64,000 bases of DNA from Engraulis encrasicolus (lineage: Eukaryota; Chordata; Actinopteri; Clupeiformes; Engraulidae). The notes below the pieces were generated by a model that saw nothing but the letters and a program-made list of their open reading frames with translations, made no database searches and was not told the DNA's origin. Positions 12,401-24,406 of this stretch are shown one piece after another. Location: assembly GCF_034702125.1 (NCBI RefSeq), contig NC_085872.1:30490634-30554633 (forward strand). Direction: 5' to 3'. A program made the translations under genes and the position numbers. Position 1 is the stretch's first letter. Each line of letters begins with the position of its first letter.

Positions 12401-14283
12401 CAATCTAGTGTGATTGGCCCTCACCACTCTCAACGTCCCTCCCTCCCCTCAAATGGACAAGCTGGCCTGCTGACTTCGGCATAAAATGTGATGAAAACGC
12501 AACGTTGCCAGAAAAGCGGTTCCCATCTGGGACAATGTTTTCTTCCCCATTGTCCTCCTGTCCGGGAAGGGTGTCAGGCCCATCTCAGCGAGCCCTGCCG
12601 TGCTAAATGCCTCCTTTATCATACGGCTCCCTCCCCTCTCGCTCCCAGGCGCCAGAGACAGCGCTTGGCAGTTCGGTGGGTACACAAACCATCATCCAGG
12701 CCCATAGTACAACCACCCACCATCAAGGTCAAGGTTGCACGACACCGGGTATAAAAACACAACACCGACAACTGCCACATGAAGCAAACAAACCCCTGAG
12801 CCATGGGAAAGATCATGCACATGTAGTAGACACATAGTGGATAAACATGGTTGGTGCTCTGATTGATTGTTTTTAAATTCACGAGTTTAATTATCGAGCA
12901 ATCTGGAAATCTGCTTTAGTCATAACGGATCTGTTGAATATTTTCACAGATAAGGATGACTATAAAATAAGGCCTTTTGGCCTGACTTACAGTAACAGTA
13001 GAGTAACATAGAAGAGAGGAAAGTATATTGCCAACATGTATTTTAATAACTTGCTTTTGGTAAAGCATTTGTTGGACGTATCTGATTGGCATTCAAACAA
13101 TTAATAACATTCATTCAGATTGCAACAGACCTTATAAAAAGTATGAGTGTCACGGCCAAGTTGGTCAGATGCCATACTATGATTTCCTGCACCCATTTTC
13201 TAAGAAGTGCACTCAGTTACTCAGTTAAATCTTCATCATATTTATAGTGAATTGAGATTTATTACATGTGTGTGAGAGGGCTTGTGTTTTGTTGTAAAAA
13301 AAAACAAAAAACAAAACATTAACAACCCTGTTATAATATGCAGTAAGATAGAGAAACTCACTGTTGTGACATGTTGACAACTTGAGTGAAATATTGGAAA
13401 TTTGACAATGCAATGAATAACCTTGGATATGAACAGTATGTCTCAATATGTCTTGCTAAAAATATTTCAATATTGGACAATTATGTCAATAGTGGACAAA
13501 CAACAGTACAAATGGTTAAGTTAAAATTAAAAATGGTTAAAATTCATTTGCTGTTGACTGCCAATGTTTTTTCCGTTTTTTATTCACATTACATTACATG
13601 TAAGTAGAATTTCCATTCACCAAAGTGACTTGCAATCGCAGGAAACAATTAAGCCAGAGCGATTGCAGCGTAATTGGCAATGCATATTACCTCTCACTTA
13701 CGGAGTAAGGACAATTCACACTACTCCTTTAAATCTTTCCTCTTTTAAATCTCTGTTCTAGTTTCTTACACGGCAACGGCTTTGAAAGGAGTTTATATTT
13801 GAATGTATGCTGTTGTCCGTTTTGAAATGACCAACTTGACTGGACTTTATTTTTTGTGCCGCACATTTTTTTCAAAAGCAACAGAAAATCACTTTCACAT
13901 TTTCTGAATCATCTGTAAAAGCATTAATATTAGAAGTGTTGTTAACCTGCAAGGAGCTTTTTAAACACTTAAATCCCAAAGGAATTCCACAAAGTAACTT
14001 TGATGACTGTGTGGCATATCTAAAAATACTCATTTAAACTCATATAAACTCATATAAACATTTAAAAGCGCTAATTAATTTGTTTCCATTTGTATACCAA
14101 TATTAGCTCCCTCAAATGATGTGCGGCACATAAAGAGCTTAACAACCATGTTTTCCACTGGCATCCAGCATGCAGCGCAAAACAGCATCAACAGTGCAGA
14201 AAGACCCGCCATTTGAGCTCCCATTTGTCTTACATTACCATGCACTTAATGTTCAATAGGGAAGGATGAAAACATTGACCTAC

Positions 14284-14368
14284 CAAGCATGTGATTGGCG
14301 ACGTGGACTTGAATGTCCCATTCGCTGTAGAAAACCATCTGGCACTTGATGCACTGGTAGGTCTTCTT
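14284..14368 (-). CDS. znf521: znf521, 85-bp exon with one C2H2 finger
   Basis: On the minus strand an acceptor (tttgtgcacttag, AG at 14370-14369) is followed by AAGAAGACCTACCAG. The exon ends at CATGCTTG|gtaggt, with GT at 14283-14282. The 28 codons read [18 protein letters not shown] and then [10 protein letters not shown]. This is the finger that follows SDE in human ZNF521, differing at only two residues as I remember that protein. It joins the giant exon in phase 0 and leaves in phase 1, exactly as needed for the next codon of the conserved D/E-E-G-L-N-H segment. That segment and the last three fingers are not found between 1 and 14283, so they are expected off the left edge. Confidence 0.93.
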
Positions 14369-14642
14369 CTAAGTGCACAAACAAACAGTCAAACAAGGAA
14401 TTTGTGAAATTCTTCAGTTGTAAATATGGACTGAAATCCAAGCTATGTGAGAGGATTATAAAGTAGAATAAAAAAAAAAAACACTACGGCATCTGGCATG
14501 TACTGCTTTGTCTCACATCATGTATTAGCATCGCATTTGCATTCCATTTTAGTCTTGCACAACACACAGCCTCAAAAATAACTTTGAAAGTGACATTCTC
14601 TCTAAACTCCCCAGTGGGACGGGTGTTAGTTGTGATTCTCAC
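14369..14642 (-). other. znf521 short intron (274 bp) with open reading through from the giant exon
   Basis: This is the only short intron in the window, and it has canonical GT...AG ends. The frame of the giant exon stays open for 52 codons past the donor before a stop at 14486-14484. Retention of this intron would give a truncated protein ending ...SSTCQMP that lacks the last four fingers. An A/T homopolymer (T12 on the minus strand) sits at about 14470-14481. Confidence 0.9.
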
Positions 14643-17600
14643 CTCGTCGGTCTGCGCTGGGCTCACCCTGGGCATCGGGGACACCTGAGGGGTGCGTAGC
14701 TGCCCACCGCTGCTTCCATCCCCCGCCTGCTCCTTGTGCACCACCTGCACGTGCGTCTGCAGCTCGGCCTCGGACTCAAACTTCACGTTGCAGCTGGAGC
14801 AACGGGTCTTCGCGGCGGCCGAGGAAGAGATGGACGACGTCGAGGAGGCAGAGGAAGAGGCCGCCTTGCCCTTAGCGTCGCTGGGGCTCAGGCTGTCCCC
14901 GGGTTGGCCCCAGGCGCCCGTGGGCCCGCCGGAGGCAGACAGTCCTGCCTGGTGCTGCTGCTTGGCACCGTTCATGGTGGGGCTGGAGCTCTTGCGGCCA
15001 CTTGCAGTCACACAGGTGGCACACAGCCCGTACGGCAGGCCATTGATATCCAGCTTCACCAGGTCCTGCTTGGAGCGGAACTCCTTGAGGCAGGAGGCAC
15101 ACTTGAACAGCCTCTGAGCCGCCTGTTGGTGCTGAACGTGCTGGTGGGTTTGTACCGGGCGGCCCACTGGGTGGTTGGTGGACATGGTGCCGGTCTTCTG
15201 CATGTGGAAGGTGCCGTGGATTTTCAGCTCCAGGGTGGACGTGACCGTCTGCATGCACACGACGCAGCGGAAGCCGGTCAGGGAGTTGCGCAGGTCCGGG
15301 TGCATTTGGCAATGTTCCAGGAAGTCCTCCTCGCTCTGCAGGGGCATCTTGCAGATGCGGCAGCTGCCCGTGTCCAGGCTCTTGCTGTGCGTGACCTTGT
15401 GCTCCGTCAGGGTCAGCAGCGAGGGGAAGCGCTCGCCGCAGATGGGACACATGTAGTGCTTGACGGGGCCCAAGTGGGTCTGCATGTGCTCGCGCAGGCC
15501 GGCCTCGCTGAAGAACGTCCGCGAGCACACGTTGCACTTGTGGCTACCCTTGATCATGTCGGCCTTGCGCTTGTGCATGGCGCTCTCACCGGGCCGGATG
15601 TTGTGGTCGCGGAGCTGGTGGTTGGTCAGCAGGGACTCCATGGTGTAGGAGGCACCGCATATGTCGCAGCTGTACATCACCTCCGAGGTGTCCACCTCCT
15701 CCTCGCTGCCATCATGGCTGTTGTGCGTCTCCCCAGCTCCTGCAGCACCTCCTCCTCCTCCTTCACTACGTCCTCCTCGGACTGGTCCGTCTCCTCCAGC
15801 GTTGCCGTGGTTGTTGCTCATGAGTCCCTGCAGCTCGGGGTCGTCCTTGGACACGGGGTCCACTCCGGCCGAGGTGGAGCCGTTGGCGCCGCAGTTCTGG
15901 GCCTTGCCCTCGAACACGCAGTGCTTCTCGCGCAGGTGGCGCTCCAGCAGGATGATGGCGTGGAAGGCCTTGCTGCAGAAGCGGCAGTTGTACTTCTTGC
16001 TGTGCGTGGTGATGTGGCACTGCAGCTCCACCTCGGTGCTGAAGGACTCGCCGCAGAAGATGCAGCGGTGCACGCGGCCCTGGTTCTCCAGGTGGCTGTG
16101 CTTCACGTGCAGCTGCAGCTCCGTCTCGTGCCGGAAATCCCAGTTGCACGAGGTGCAGCGGAACACCTTCTTCTCGTTGCTGTGCTTGACGGCCAGGTGC
16201 AGCTGCGTGGACACCTTGGAGTCAAACACCTCCTGGCAGAGCGTGCAGCGGAAGAACACGAAGGTGTGCATCTCCAGCAGGTGCTTCTGCAGGTCGTCCA
16301 CCGAGGTGAACTGCTTGTCGCAGCTCTCGCAGATGTAGTACGTGGAGGTGATGGTGAAGTGCACCGTGACGTGCTTCAGCAGGGACTCCTGGTTGGGGAA
16401 GTCTTTGTTGCACTGGGGGCAGGTGAGCTGGGGCACCACGCTGTCCAGATGAGTCTTCAGGTGAGTCTGGAACAGGTCGAGGCTGGTGTATTTGGCCCCG
16501 CACTGGTTGCAGATGAACTCGCTGGCCGAGCGCGAGGACGTGGCGTGCTTGAGCAGAGCTGTGTCCACGGAGATAGGCGACGAGGGACTCAGAGCCCTAA
16601 AGGCCCTCTTCCCATTGTTGATGTAGTTCAGCGCCAGTGGGATGTTCTTGTGGTTCTCCTTGATGTGCTTGTTGAGCTTCAGGACACTGTTGAAGATGGG
16701 CGAGTTGGTGCAGTACGAGCAGGAGTAGACCTCCACGATGGGGTCCTTGGAGCTGACGGCCAGCGGGGAGTCGAAACGAAGGCTGCCTGAATCGCAGTGA
16801 GTTTGGCGGACGTGCTCCTCTAGTGTGGCCTCGGTCAGGAATCCCATGAAACACTGCGGGCAGAAGAAAGCGTTGCTCTCCTTGGCCACAGGGCTGGGGA
16901 AGCCGTGGGAGCAGCGGATGTGCTCTTGAAGGGCGTTGAGGTCACCGAGGACCTCTGGGCAGAAGTTGCACTGGAGCAGGGCATCTGAGAGAGAGGCCAG
17001 CAAAGCAGAGGTGTCCTCCACGTTATGCACCTGCTTCAGGTGCTCGTTGAGATTGAACAGGGACGGCAGCACTTCCAAGCAGAACTGGCAGGTGTGCGCT
17101 TGCTCCGGCTTGTCCAGGTGCATAGTCTTCAGGTGGATCTGCAACACGGCCAGGCTGGAGAACACCTGCTTGTTGCAGTAGATGCAGCTGTAGGCGATCT
17201 TGGACTGCTTGGCCGACCGGGTGGGCATGTCAGAGCTGTGCTGGGCGGTCCTCTTCCTGCGGCCGCGGGTCTTGGGGACCGGCGGCGCCGAGTCCACCAT
17301 GGTGGAGCTGTCCACGGAGAGGTTGGAGTCTGGGGTGGTGCTAGAGACGGAGGTGTAGCCCACAGTGAGCAGGGAGGGGCTGTTGCTGTGGTTGCTGGAC
17401 TCGGGCAGTTGATGGACGTCCATGTGGGTGTAGAGCTCCTCCACGGTGGGGAAGTGCTCGGAGCAGACGGCGCATGTGTGGCCCTTGCGGCTGTCGCGGC
17501 TGTGAGCCTGGTCAATGTGAGTCAGCAGGGTGCCCTCGTCACCGAAGGGCTCGTGGCAGTAGATGCACTGCAGGCCGGGCCCCACTGTGCCCTCCTCAGA

Positions 17601-18211
17601 GGGGGAGCACTCAGGGTGGCACTCGGCGATGTGCCTCTGGAGCTCCTCGGGCACGTCGAAGCCTTCCTCGCAGCGGCTGCACTTACTCGTCTCGGCGCCA
17701 CGGCTGCCTGCCCCTACCACCGAAGATGCCCCGCTGCCGCCGCCGTCCTTGCCCCGCTCGTGCACCTGCATGTGTCCGTGTAGCGAGCTGGAGTTGAGGA
17801 AGCCGCGTCGGCACACGGGGCACTTGTGCGGCTTGTTGGAGGCGTGCGTCTTCATGTGGATCTTGAGGTGGTCGCTGCGCGAGAAGGCCGACTCGCACTC
17901 GCCGCAGTGGTACTTCTTGTCGCCGGTGTGCAGCTTGACGTGGCGGTCGCGGCTGCGCTTGTGCTTGAAGAGGCGGCTGCAGAAGGTGCAGCTGAAGGGG
18001 AGCTTGTCGCCGTGGCTCTGCTCGTGGCGCTTCAGGAAGCTCAGGCGGCTGAAGGACTTGTCGCAGAACTGGCACGGGTACGGCAGGCCGGGGCCGCCTT
18101 CCTCTTCTCCGAAGTCATAGTCATCGCCGTGGCCGGGGGACGTCTGGTCTTTGCTGGAGGGGGACGACGCGGGCCAAGAGCAGGAAGGGTCATCCTCAAG
18201 GTCGGCTCCGT
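14643..18211 (-). CDS. znf521: znf521, giant zinc-finger exon (3,569 bp, about 25 C2H2 fingers)
   Basis: The acceptor AG is at 18213-18212 (ctctcttcacag) and the donor GT at 14642-14641 (GACGAG|gtgaga). The exon enters in phase 1, leaves in phase 0 and encodes 1,190 residues without a stop. It opens [13 protein letters not shown], then has finger 1 at residues 45-67 (YPCQFC). I count about 25 C2H2-type fingers plus one partial finger ([10 protein letters not shown]). With one finger each in the flanking exons this gives 27 of the roughly 30 expected. Many fingers carry 3-5 residues between the last two ligands, including C2HC-like variants typical of this family. A basic nuclear-localisation-like patch (PKTRGRRKR) lies near 17245-17275. 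Two linkers are longer than in human: a Gly-rich one (15690-15900) and a Ser-rich one (14806-15020). The family binds DNA directly and partners such as EBF1 and SMADs; that is family knowledge, not visible here. Confidence 0.98.
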
Positions 18212-19050
18212 CTGTGAAGAGAGAGGAACGGGAGAGCCTGTGTTACAAACTTAGAAGTCCAAGCTGGTCAAAAATATGAACTACAAGCAAAAGACGGTGA
18301 TATTATGGGTACGGTGATACGGTGATATTATTATATACTATCGATATAGTACAATGTAAATACACAAAACCTACTTGAATACGTATATTTGTGTTTTTCT
18401 TTTTATGGTATTTCCTGTTTAGAGGGTAAAGAGGAAGAGGGTGAAAGCAGTCCATGTGTGCAAGTATGTTTGGTGTTTCTGGGGGGAAAGGAGGCAGGAA
18501 GAGAGAAAGAGACGTGAAAGCAGAATGGCTGACATCCTGAGAGCATGTGAAGTGCCCGGGCGCTGGCGTGCGAGTTGTGTTTCTTTGTGTCTTTTTTTTA
18601 ATTTGCCATGGAACTTTCATCTTGGCCATTTCTTCATATAATGCCTCGCTTTAGGAGCCATTCCAAAAAGTTACATCTGAATAAGTCATTTAGAGGCATA
18701 ATTACAGGGGGAAAGAAGAACAGGAAAATGAAAATGCTTTTACCACAATTAACCTTGTAGGTGGCCATGTAATGACTAAACCCACTGCGCCTCAAAAAGT
18801 AATGTGACATTTTCACCCAGCTCTGCTCTAAGATGGATGCTCCGTATGAGGTAAATTAGAACACCTCTATTATTTTTTAACAATCACCTGGATTGTTTCA
18901 AGAAAAGAAAAGAAAAGAAAGAGAAAAAAACAGCCCACACAATGACCGTACGTTGGAGTGAAGAAAAATAAGATAAAAGAAAAAAATGTTGGTGCCACCT
19001 TTTTCATTTGTTGTCTAGAATAGATAAAATAAACTAAATGCATTATTCTA

Positions 19051-19101
19051 GTAATAATAATAATAAAAACAATAATAAAAACAACATCAATAATAATAAT
19101 G

Positions 19102-19146
<45 letters not shown>
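19051..19146 (+). repeat. (TAA)n trinucleotide microsatellite
   Basis: AATAAT-type units with a pure stretch at 19101-19143, in an otherwise A-rich segment. Confidence 0.96.
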
Positions 19147-19148
<2 letters not shown>

Positions 19149-19538
19149 CAAAATGAACCAAAACAAAATGGCAGCTTTCTGCTAAACTACACTAGCTTAC
19201 ACATTCAGAGACAGTTCATCAATGTTGGCACAAGTCTGTCAGCAAGTCCTGACAGCACAGAGGCCTCCCTACCGCGGGGGCACTGGCTATCTGGCACTCC
19301 CTTCTCGAAGCCTGTGCCAGGGGCCAGTGAGCAGGGGCAGGGTTTGGGGGTGTGGGGTGGAGAGAAGCAGGGATGCTGGAGAGGAGAGAGCGCCCTACCA
19401 AGCTCAACCAAGGACGGACAGGTGCAGCCCATGACCTGAGGTAACTGGGCAACTGTCAGTGAATTCCCCTCTTCTTTACAGGTAGCCTACATTCACACAT
19501 GCAGATAGACACTCTCACACTCACACAACATACATGCA

Positions 19539-19540
<2 letters not shown>

Positions 19541-19595
<55 letters not shown>

Positions 19596-19651
19596 GCAGG
19601 AAGACACATGCACGCCTCACAGAGCTACACAGACAGGCAGCCAAACACCGC

Positions 19652-19733
<82 letters not shown>

Positions 19734-19776
19734 ACACACGTGCACACACGTGCACACACACACACTTTCTCACCCC
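19541..19776 (+). repeat. (AC)n arrays, compound
   Basis: Two AC arrays (19541-19595 and 19657-19730) separated by about 60 bp of unique sequence, ending in three copies of GTGCACACAC. Confidence 0.96.
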
Positions 19777-20994
19777 ATGGTATTCATCTAAAGGCATTGT
19801 GTGTGTACACTGAGCAAAGGAGCGACAGAAAAACAGTGACACACTTCATAATAAACCCAACACACTGCTTTTCCCAGGTTCATAAGGTTACGGGCCACTA
19901 CTTCCTCAGACGAATCCTAAGTGCTGTGAACTTCCGCACTTAAATACAACAGTGCAATTCCTACTCTTTGGAAAACAGCGAGTCAAAAGGCAAACCCCGA
20001 GAACAGGAAAAACAAGGGGAAGCTGTGGAGATTTATGAGACGGCATGGGGAAGGCATAAAAACTGTCTGGATAGGAGCTTCTCCTGCATCCTTTTGCTGG
20101 ACAGGCCCAAGTTTCTTGCTGAATTGTTTGTTCTCTCCCTCCCTCCCTCTACTCTCTCTTCGTCTTCTTCTTCTTTGCGGTAGATATCTGCTTTCTGTCA
20201 GGGCAACATGCCCTCAACGAGTACTTAACCCGCTGTGGCCTATCTTCAGGAAACAGACGAGGTCAGGGGGCATCCCCCTGTTCCTTCAAACTGCTGAAAG
20301 AGGCACATTGACGGCTACCTCCTCACCACCGGCCTCCCGGAAACCCCCCCACCCCCCCCCACCCCCAGGCACCGTGCCAGCCTGACACAGGCCCAGCCAG
20401 GGCAGGGAGGTCTGGCCGAGAGCAGACAGCGATTTACAGTGTTTTAGGATCTCGCTCTCTCTCACTCACTCTTTTTTTTGTTGCTTTTGTGCTTTTTTTC
20501 CTTCATCGTGGTGGATGGGATGGGGTGATTTAGTAGTGTACAGTTTCCCCCGAAAAGCGACCTCAGCTGCTCAGATTCCAAACAGATAAGTGGAGTAAGA
20601 GAGCTGTCACTATTGCTGGTCTGATCACACTTCCTCCTCTCGTCTCAACGCCTGTGACTGCTATGTCTCCGTGTGCGTTAAGACTACAGTACCACATTAA
20701 TACACTCACGATCATGTGAAGAAAAAATAATATTGTCAATTCTGTTGAATGAACATTTTTTGCCACGTTTCCCAAAATGTTAATGATAATGGGTTGTCAA
20801 ACATTGTTTTTCCATTATTATTCATCATCTGATTGCCTAACACAGCATTTCAATCATTATTCAAAGAGAACATGTTCTCGCACATTCACTATCATAATCA
20901 CAAGATAGTGCGGAACGAAAACAGGATACACATACAGTGTCCACACACACACATGTCCACACACACACACACACACACACATGGGGGTGGGGGG

Positions 20995-20997
<3 letters not shown>

Positions 20998-21072
<75 letters not shown>

Positions 21073-21080
21073 GAGAGAAA
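20998..21080 (+). repeat. (GA)n microsatellite
   Basis: GA array directly after an (AC)n tract and a G8 run (20956-20997), making a compound CA-G-GA structure. Confidence 0.97.
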
Positions 21081-23431
21081 GAGGAGTGTGTGTGAACACC
21101 GGCGGATGAGAGCACAGATAGCCTCGGGGGACCCGAGAGGAAAAGAGTGCTGGGCTTTTTTTTTTTCCCTCCTCAACATGTTTTTCCCCTCCTTCACCCA
21201 GACGAGAAATGCCCGGGCCCCGGCAGCCTGAGTAAATAAAAGAGCAGGGCCTTATTTCCAGTGTCTCACGGGCCAGGAGCCTGTGCACGACAGCGCTCTG
21301 TGTGCCGCTGCCAAAGGGGATGCTGGGGCCTGAAAACCTACACCCTGCAGCTGAAGGGCTGTCTTTGTTGGCCTGCCAAAGCCTTCCTGAACGTCCTCCA
21401 GCCAACAGCCTGTCACGTCCTGGGAGGAAGACCTCCATCTTAGGACCTGACGCTGTTTTGAGTTGTTTTCGTACGTACTCCCTCTTTCGCTCTCTCACTC
21501 TCTCTTGCTCTTTCTATCTTTTTGTCTCTCTCTCCCTCTCCCTCTCCCCCTTTTACTCTCTCCTTCTATCTCTCTGTCTTGCATTTTGGCCTCTCGTTTT
21601 AAACATGTACGTACAGCTCGGAACAAAACAACACATTTGCTCGGCTCAGGTGGGGACAGCTGGAAACTCGTTTGACATCTGTTTTGTTGGGGGGTGGAGT
21701 GTTTGCCAGCAAAGTAGCAACATGGAGGAGCGTGTCAAAGACGTAGACGTCTTGCTAAAGAGGAGCCTACCCGGGGTAGCTACCACCGCACAAGGAGGGA
21801 GGAGGAGAAAACACAAGCACCGTGCTGACCTACCCCTATACAGGTCTCTGCTGACTGCCTCCCTTCTCTCTCTCCCTCTCTTCTTCGCCCGCCCTTTTGG
21901 CAGGAGAAGCTGGACTTCCACAGACTTGCCCATCCTTCTTCAAAGCCCATCCAAACTAAACTCATATGACCCTCCACAGCCCCGTCTTCGGCCTTATATA
22001 ATATTTCTCTTTTTCCCTCTCTCGCCCGCCCGTCTCAACTCTCTCTCTCGCTCTCTCCCTCTCTCTCTCTCTCTCATATAGTTCTGCTGGCCCTGACTGA
22101 GCAAACAAGCCTTGTTCAAATAGGAGTGGGAGCTGGGCCTACAGGCCAGGAGACGGACTGACACGCAACCCAGCTCCGAAGGAAGCCGCCTGCCCACCGA
22201 GACACTGCTGACCCACACCAAAGCCTGAACAGTAACCCTTCTGCTGCCAGACTGGAAGCCTCTAGTCTATTTGTCTTCACGGTGGCAAACTAAATAAAAT
22301 AAAACTCGAAAAGGGACAAAAGACAAGAAGAAGAAGAAGAAACAAAAAAAAAAAAAAACAGAGGACACACGAACAAATAGAAGGCACTGAAGGTATATCC
22401 AAGAGTGACAGAAGAGAGGGGAGAAGAGGAGGGGGGGGGGGTGCAAAGTAAAGAAATGAGAAGATAAAGTATGAGAAAGAATAAGAAGAAAATGAAGAAA
22501 ATGAAAAAAAAACAATTGCAAGGGGTGGGGGGGGGGGTAGTAACAGGTAGAGGTGTAGGATGGAGAAACTAATGAGAAGAACGAATGCAGCCATTCGGCT
22601 GTGGCATGGCTCAGGGTGCTAATTGCTGTGTGGTACAAATGGAGGAGAAAGAAGAAGAAATGTTTCCCCTGCTATTCCAATTCCAATGGCAACTGGAGGG
22701 AAGTGAAAGAAAAAGGTGAGACAATCACCTTCCTTTTTGGTGAGTAGGCCGTGTGAATATTGACACGTTAGACACAAGGGTGTCCATCCATCCATCCATC
22801 CATCCAGACCCTCTCTTTAACTCTGTCCCCATGCACACACGTTCTGTCTCTTTGTCACTCTCTCTCTCTCTTTGAAACACACACAGGCACACACACACGT
22901 AGACACACACTTTGCGCGCGCACACACACACACACGCACAGGCACACACATGCAGACACACACTTTGCGCGCACACACGCACACACACACACACGCACAC
23001 ACACTGTGAAGTATTCCTGTTGTTCATGTAATGATACCCCTAAGGGACCCTCAGTCTGTGCCCATTTTCAGATGTTGTGACACTCAAACAGAATACCTGG
23101 GAACCTATTTCAATCTGACAGCACTCACAGGTTGTTTTCACCTCTCTCAAAATAAGGCAGTAAGTCAACTTCAACAACTTCAAACTCATAAATAAAAAAA
23201 ACACACACACTTTGGAGAATAAACCCCCACTGCAGATTTACATGTGAGATGCAAAACTGTGAAAGAAAGGGTGGATAAATAACCTGTGATTTGACATATA
23301 ACTGTCACGGTAATATATTCAGAATGACACCCACAGTCGCATATTGTGAGTGATATAAATATAACCTAAACGAACATACTGTATAAACAAAATATGCTTC
23401 CATCTCCATTTCTTTTTACTCAGTGCAGGGA

Positions 23432-23433
<2 letters not shown>

Positions 23434-23493
<60 letters not shown>

Positions 23494-23544
23494 CGCGTGC
23501 GCGTGTGCGTGTGCGTGTGCGTGTGCGTGTGCGTGTGCGTGTCT
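23434..23544 (+). repeat. (GT)n passing into (GTGTGC)n
   Basis: Pure GT to about 23488, then a regular GTGTGC hexamer run. Alternating purine-pyrimidine throughout. Confidence 0.96.
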
Positions 23545-23659
23545 GTGCACGTGCACATTCGCGTACATGTATGGCTGTGTCTACGCGTGTGCATGCATGT
23601 GTCTATGTGTGCGCGCGCATGATGCGCGCATTGACTTATTAGCTTAAAAGACCTGTCAA

Positions 23660-24035
23660 CTTGTCTGATATCATAGCGCGACCCGGGCTCACATTGTGGT
23701 GCAAAAAAATCCTTTAACAGTCATGGAAATAAATGGTGAGCAAGTCCCCTGAGAGGCTTGATGTGTCACCACAAAGCTCTTCCCCCATTGCCTGGAACAC
23801 GGTGTTTGAACAATACAATGCCATGTGTGGCTCTCCGTCTGACACACACAGTTAAGATCTAATGAGCAGACCCCAAAGAACCATTTGTTTAGCAGGGAAA
23901 AACCTCTGAAGGTGATTGAAATTTAAGAGCTAATTCCTATTCTTGTTACATCATTTGTAATTCAAGCAGGTTTGAGGCTAATCAGCGCTATATATGCGGA
24001 CTATGGCGCCTTGGGGCCGCAGGAAAGGTATTTTG
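23660..24035. promoter_or_regulatory. candidate conserved non-coding element adjoining the 173-bp duplication
   Basis: Contains GATCTAATGAGC, TTTAAGAGCTAATTCC and CATTTGTAATTCAAGC, and continues directly into the duplicated unit. Composition suggests an enhancer. Confidence 0.38.
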
Positions 24036-24406
24036 CATTTGGAGCAGTAACAACGGGCTGAGGCGAGTGCTACGCACAATATCCAATGTATTCAACACAT
24101 TAGAAACATCGCAATTGTTATCAGTACGTGCCGCTGACAAAGGTTGTTTATGAGACTGTGTGGTCAGTCACAAAGTAGGATTGGTGGCAGTGCCGCGATA
24201 TACTGTTGATATACATTTGATATACGCGATATACATTTGAAGCAATAACAACGGGCTGAGGCGAGTGCTACGCACAATATCCAATGTATTAAACACATTA
24301 AACATTGCAATTGTTATCAGTAAGTGCCGCCAACAAAGGTCGTTTATGAGACTGTGTGGTGGTCAGTCACATAGAGGACTGGTGGCAGTGCCGTGATGTA
24401 CTGTTG
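24036..24406 (+). repeat. tandem duplication, two copies of about 173 bp
   Basis: Copy one (24036-24208) and copy two (24234-24406) both read from CATTTG(G/A)AGCA(G/A)TAACAACGGG through CGCACAATATCCAATGTATT and TTTATGAGACTGTGTGG to TACTGTTG. The repeat distance is 198 bp. Copies differ by scattered substitutions and small indels (for example an extra GGT in copy two). The 25 bp between them repeats ATATACATTTGATATACGCG. The left copy continues upstream into a simple-repeat-free, regulatory-looking block. Confidence 0.93.

Noticed and set aside
13585..13640. Resemblance to a widespread fish repeat (ACATTACATTACAT...AAAGTGACTTGCAA)
   Set aside because: Only a short, degenerate match and no ends or target duplication. 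Too weak to annotate as an element.
14736..16790. 684-codon open frame on the plus strand, antisense to the giant exon
   Set aside because: It is a by-product of the high third-position GC and the repeated finger codons of znf521. It has Val/Ala/Leu/His-rich composition with no domain and mirrors the finger spacing. The same holds for other long antisense frames at 17025-17783 and 15661-16338.
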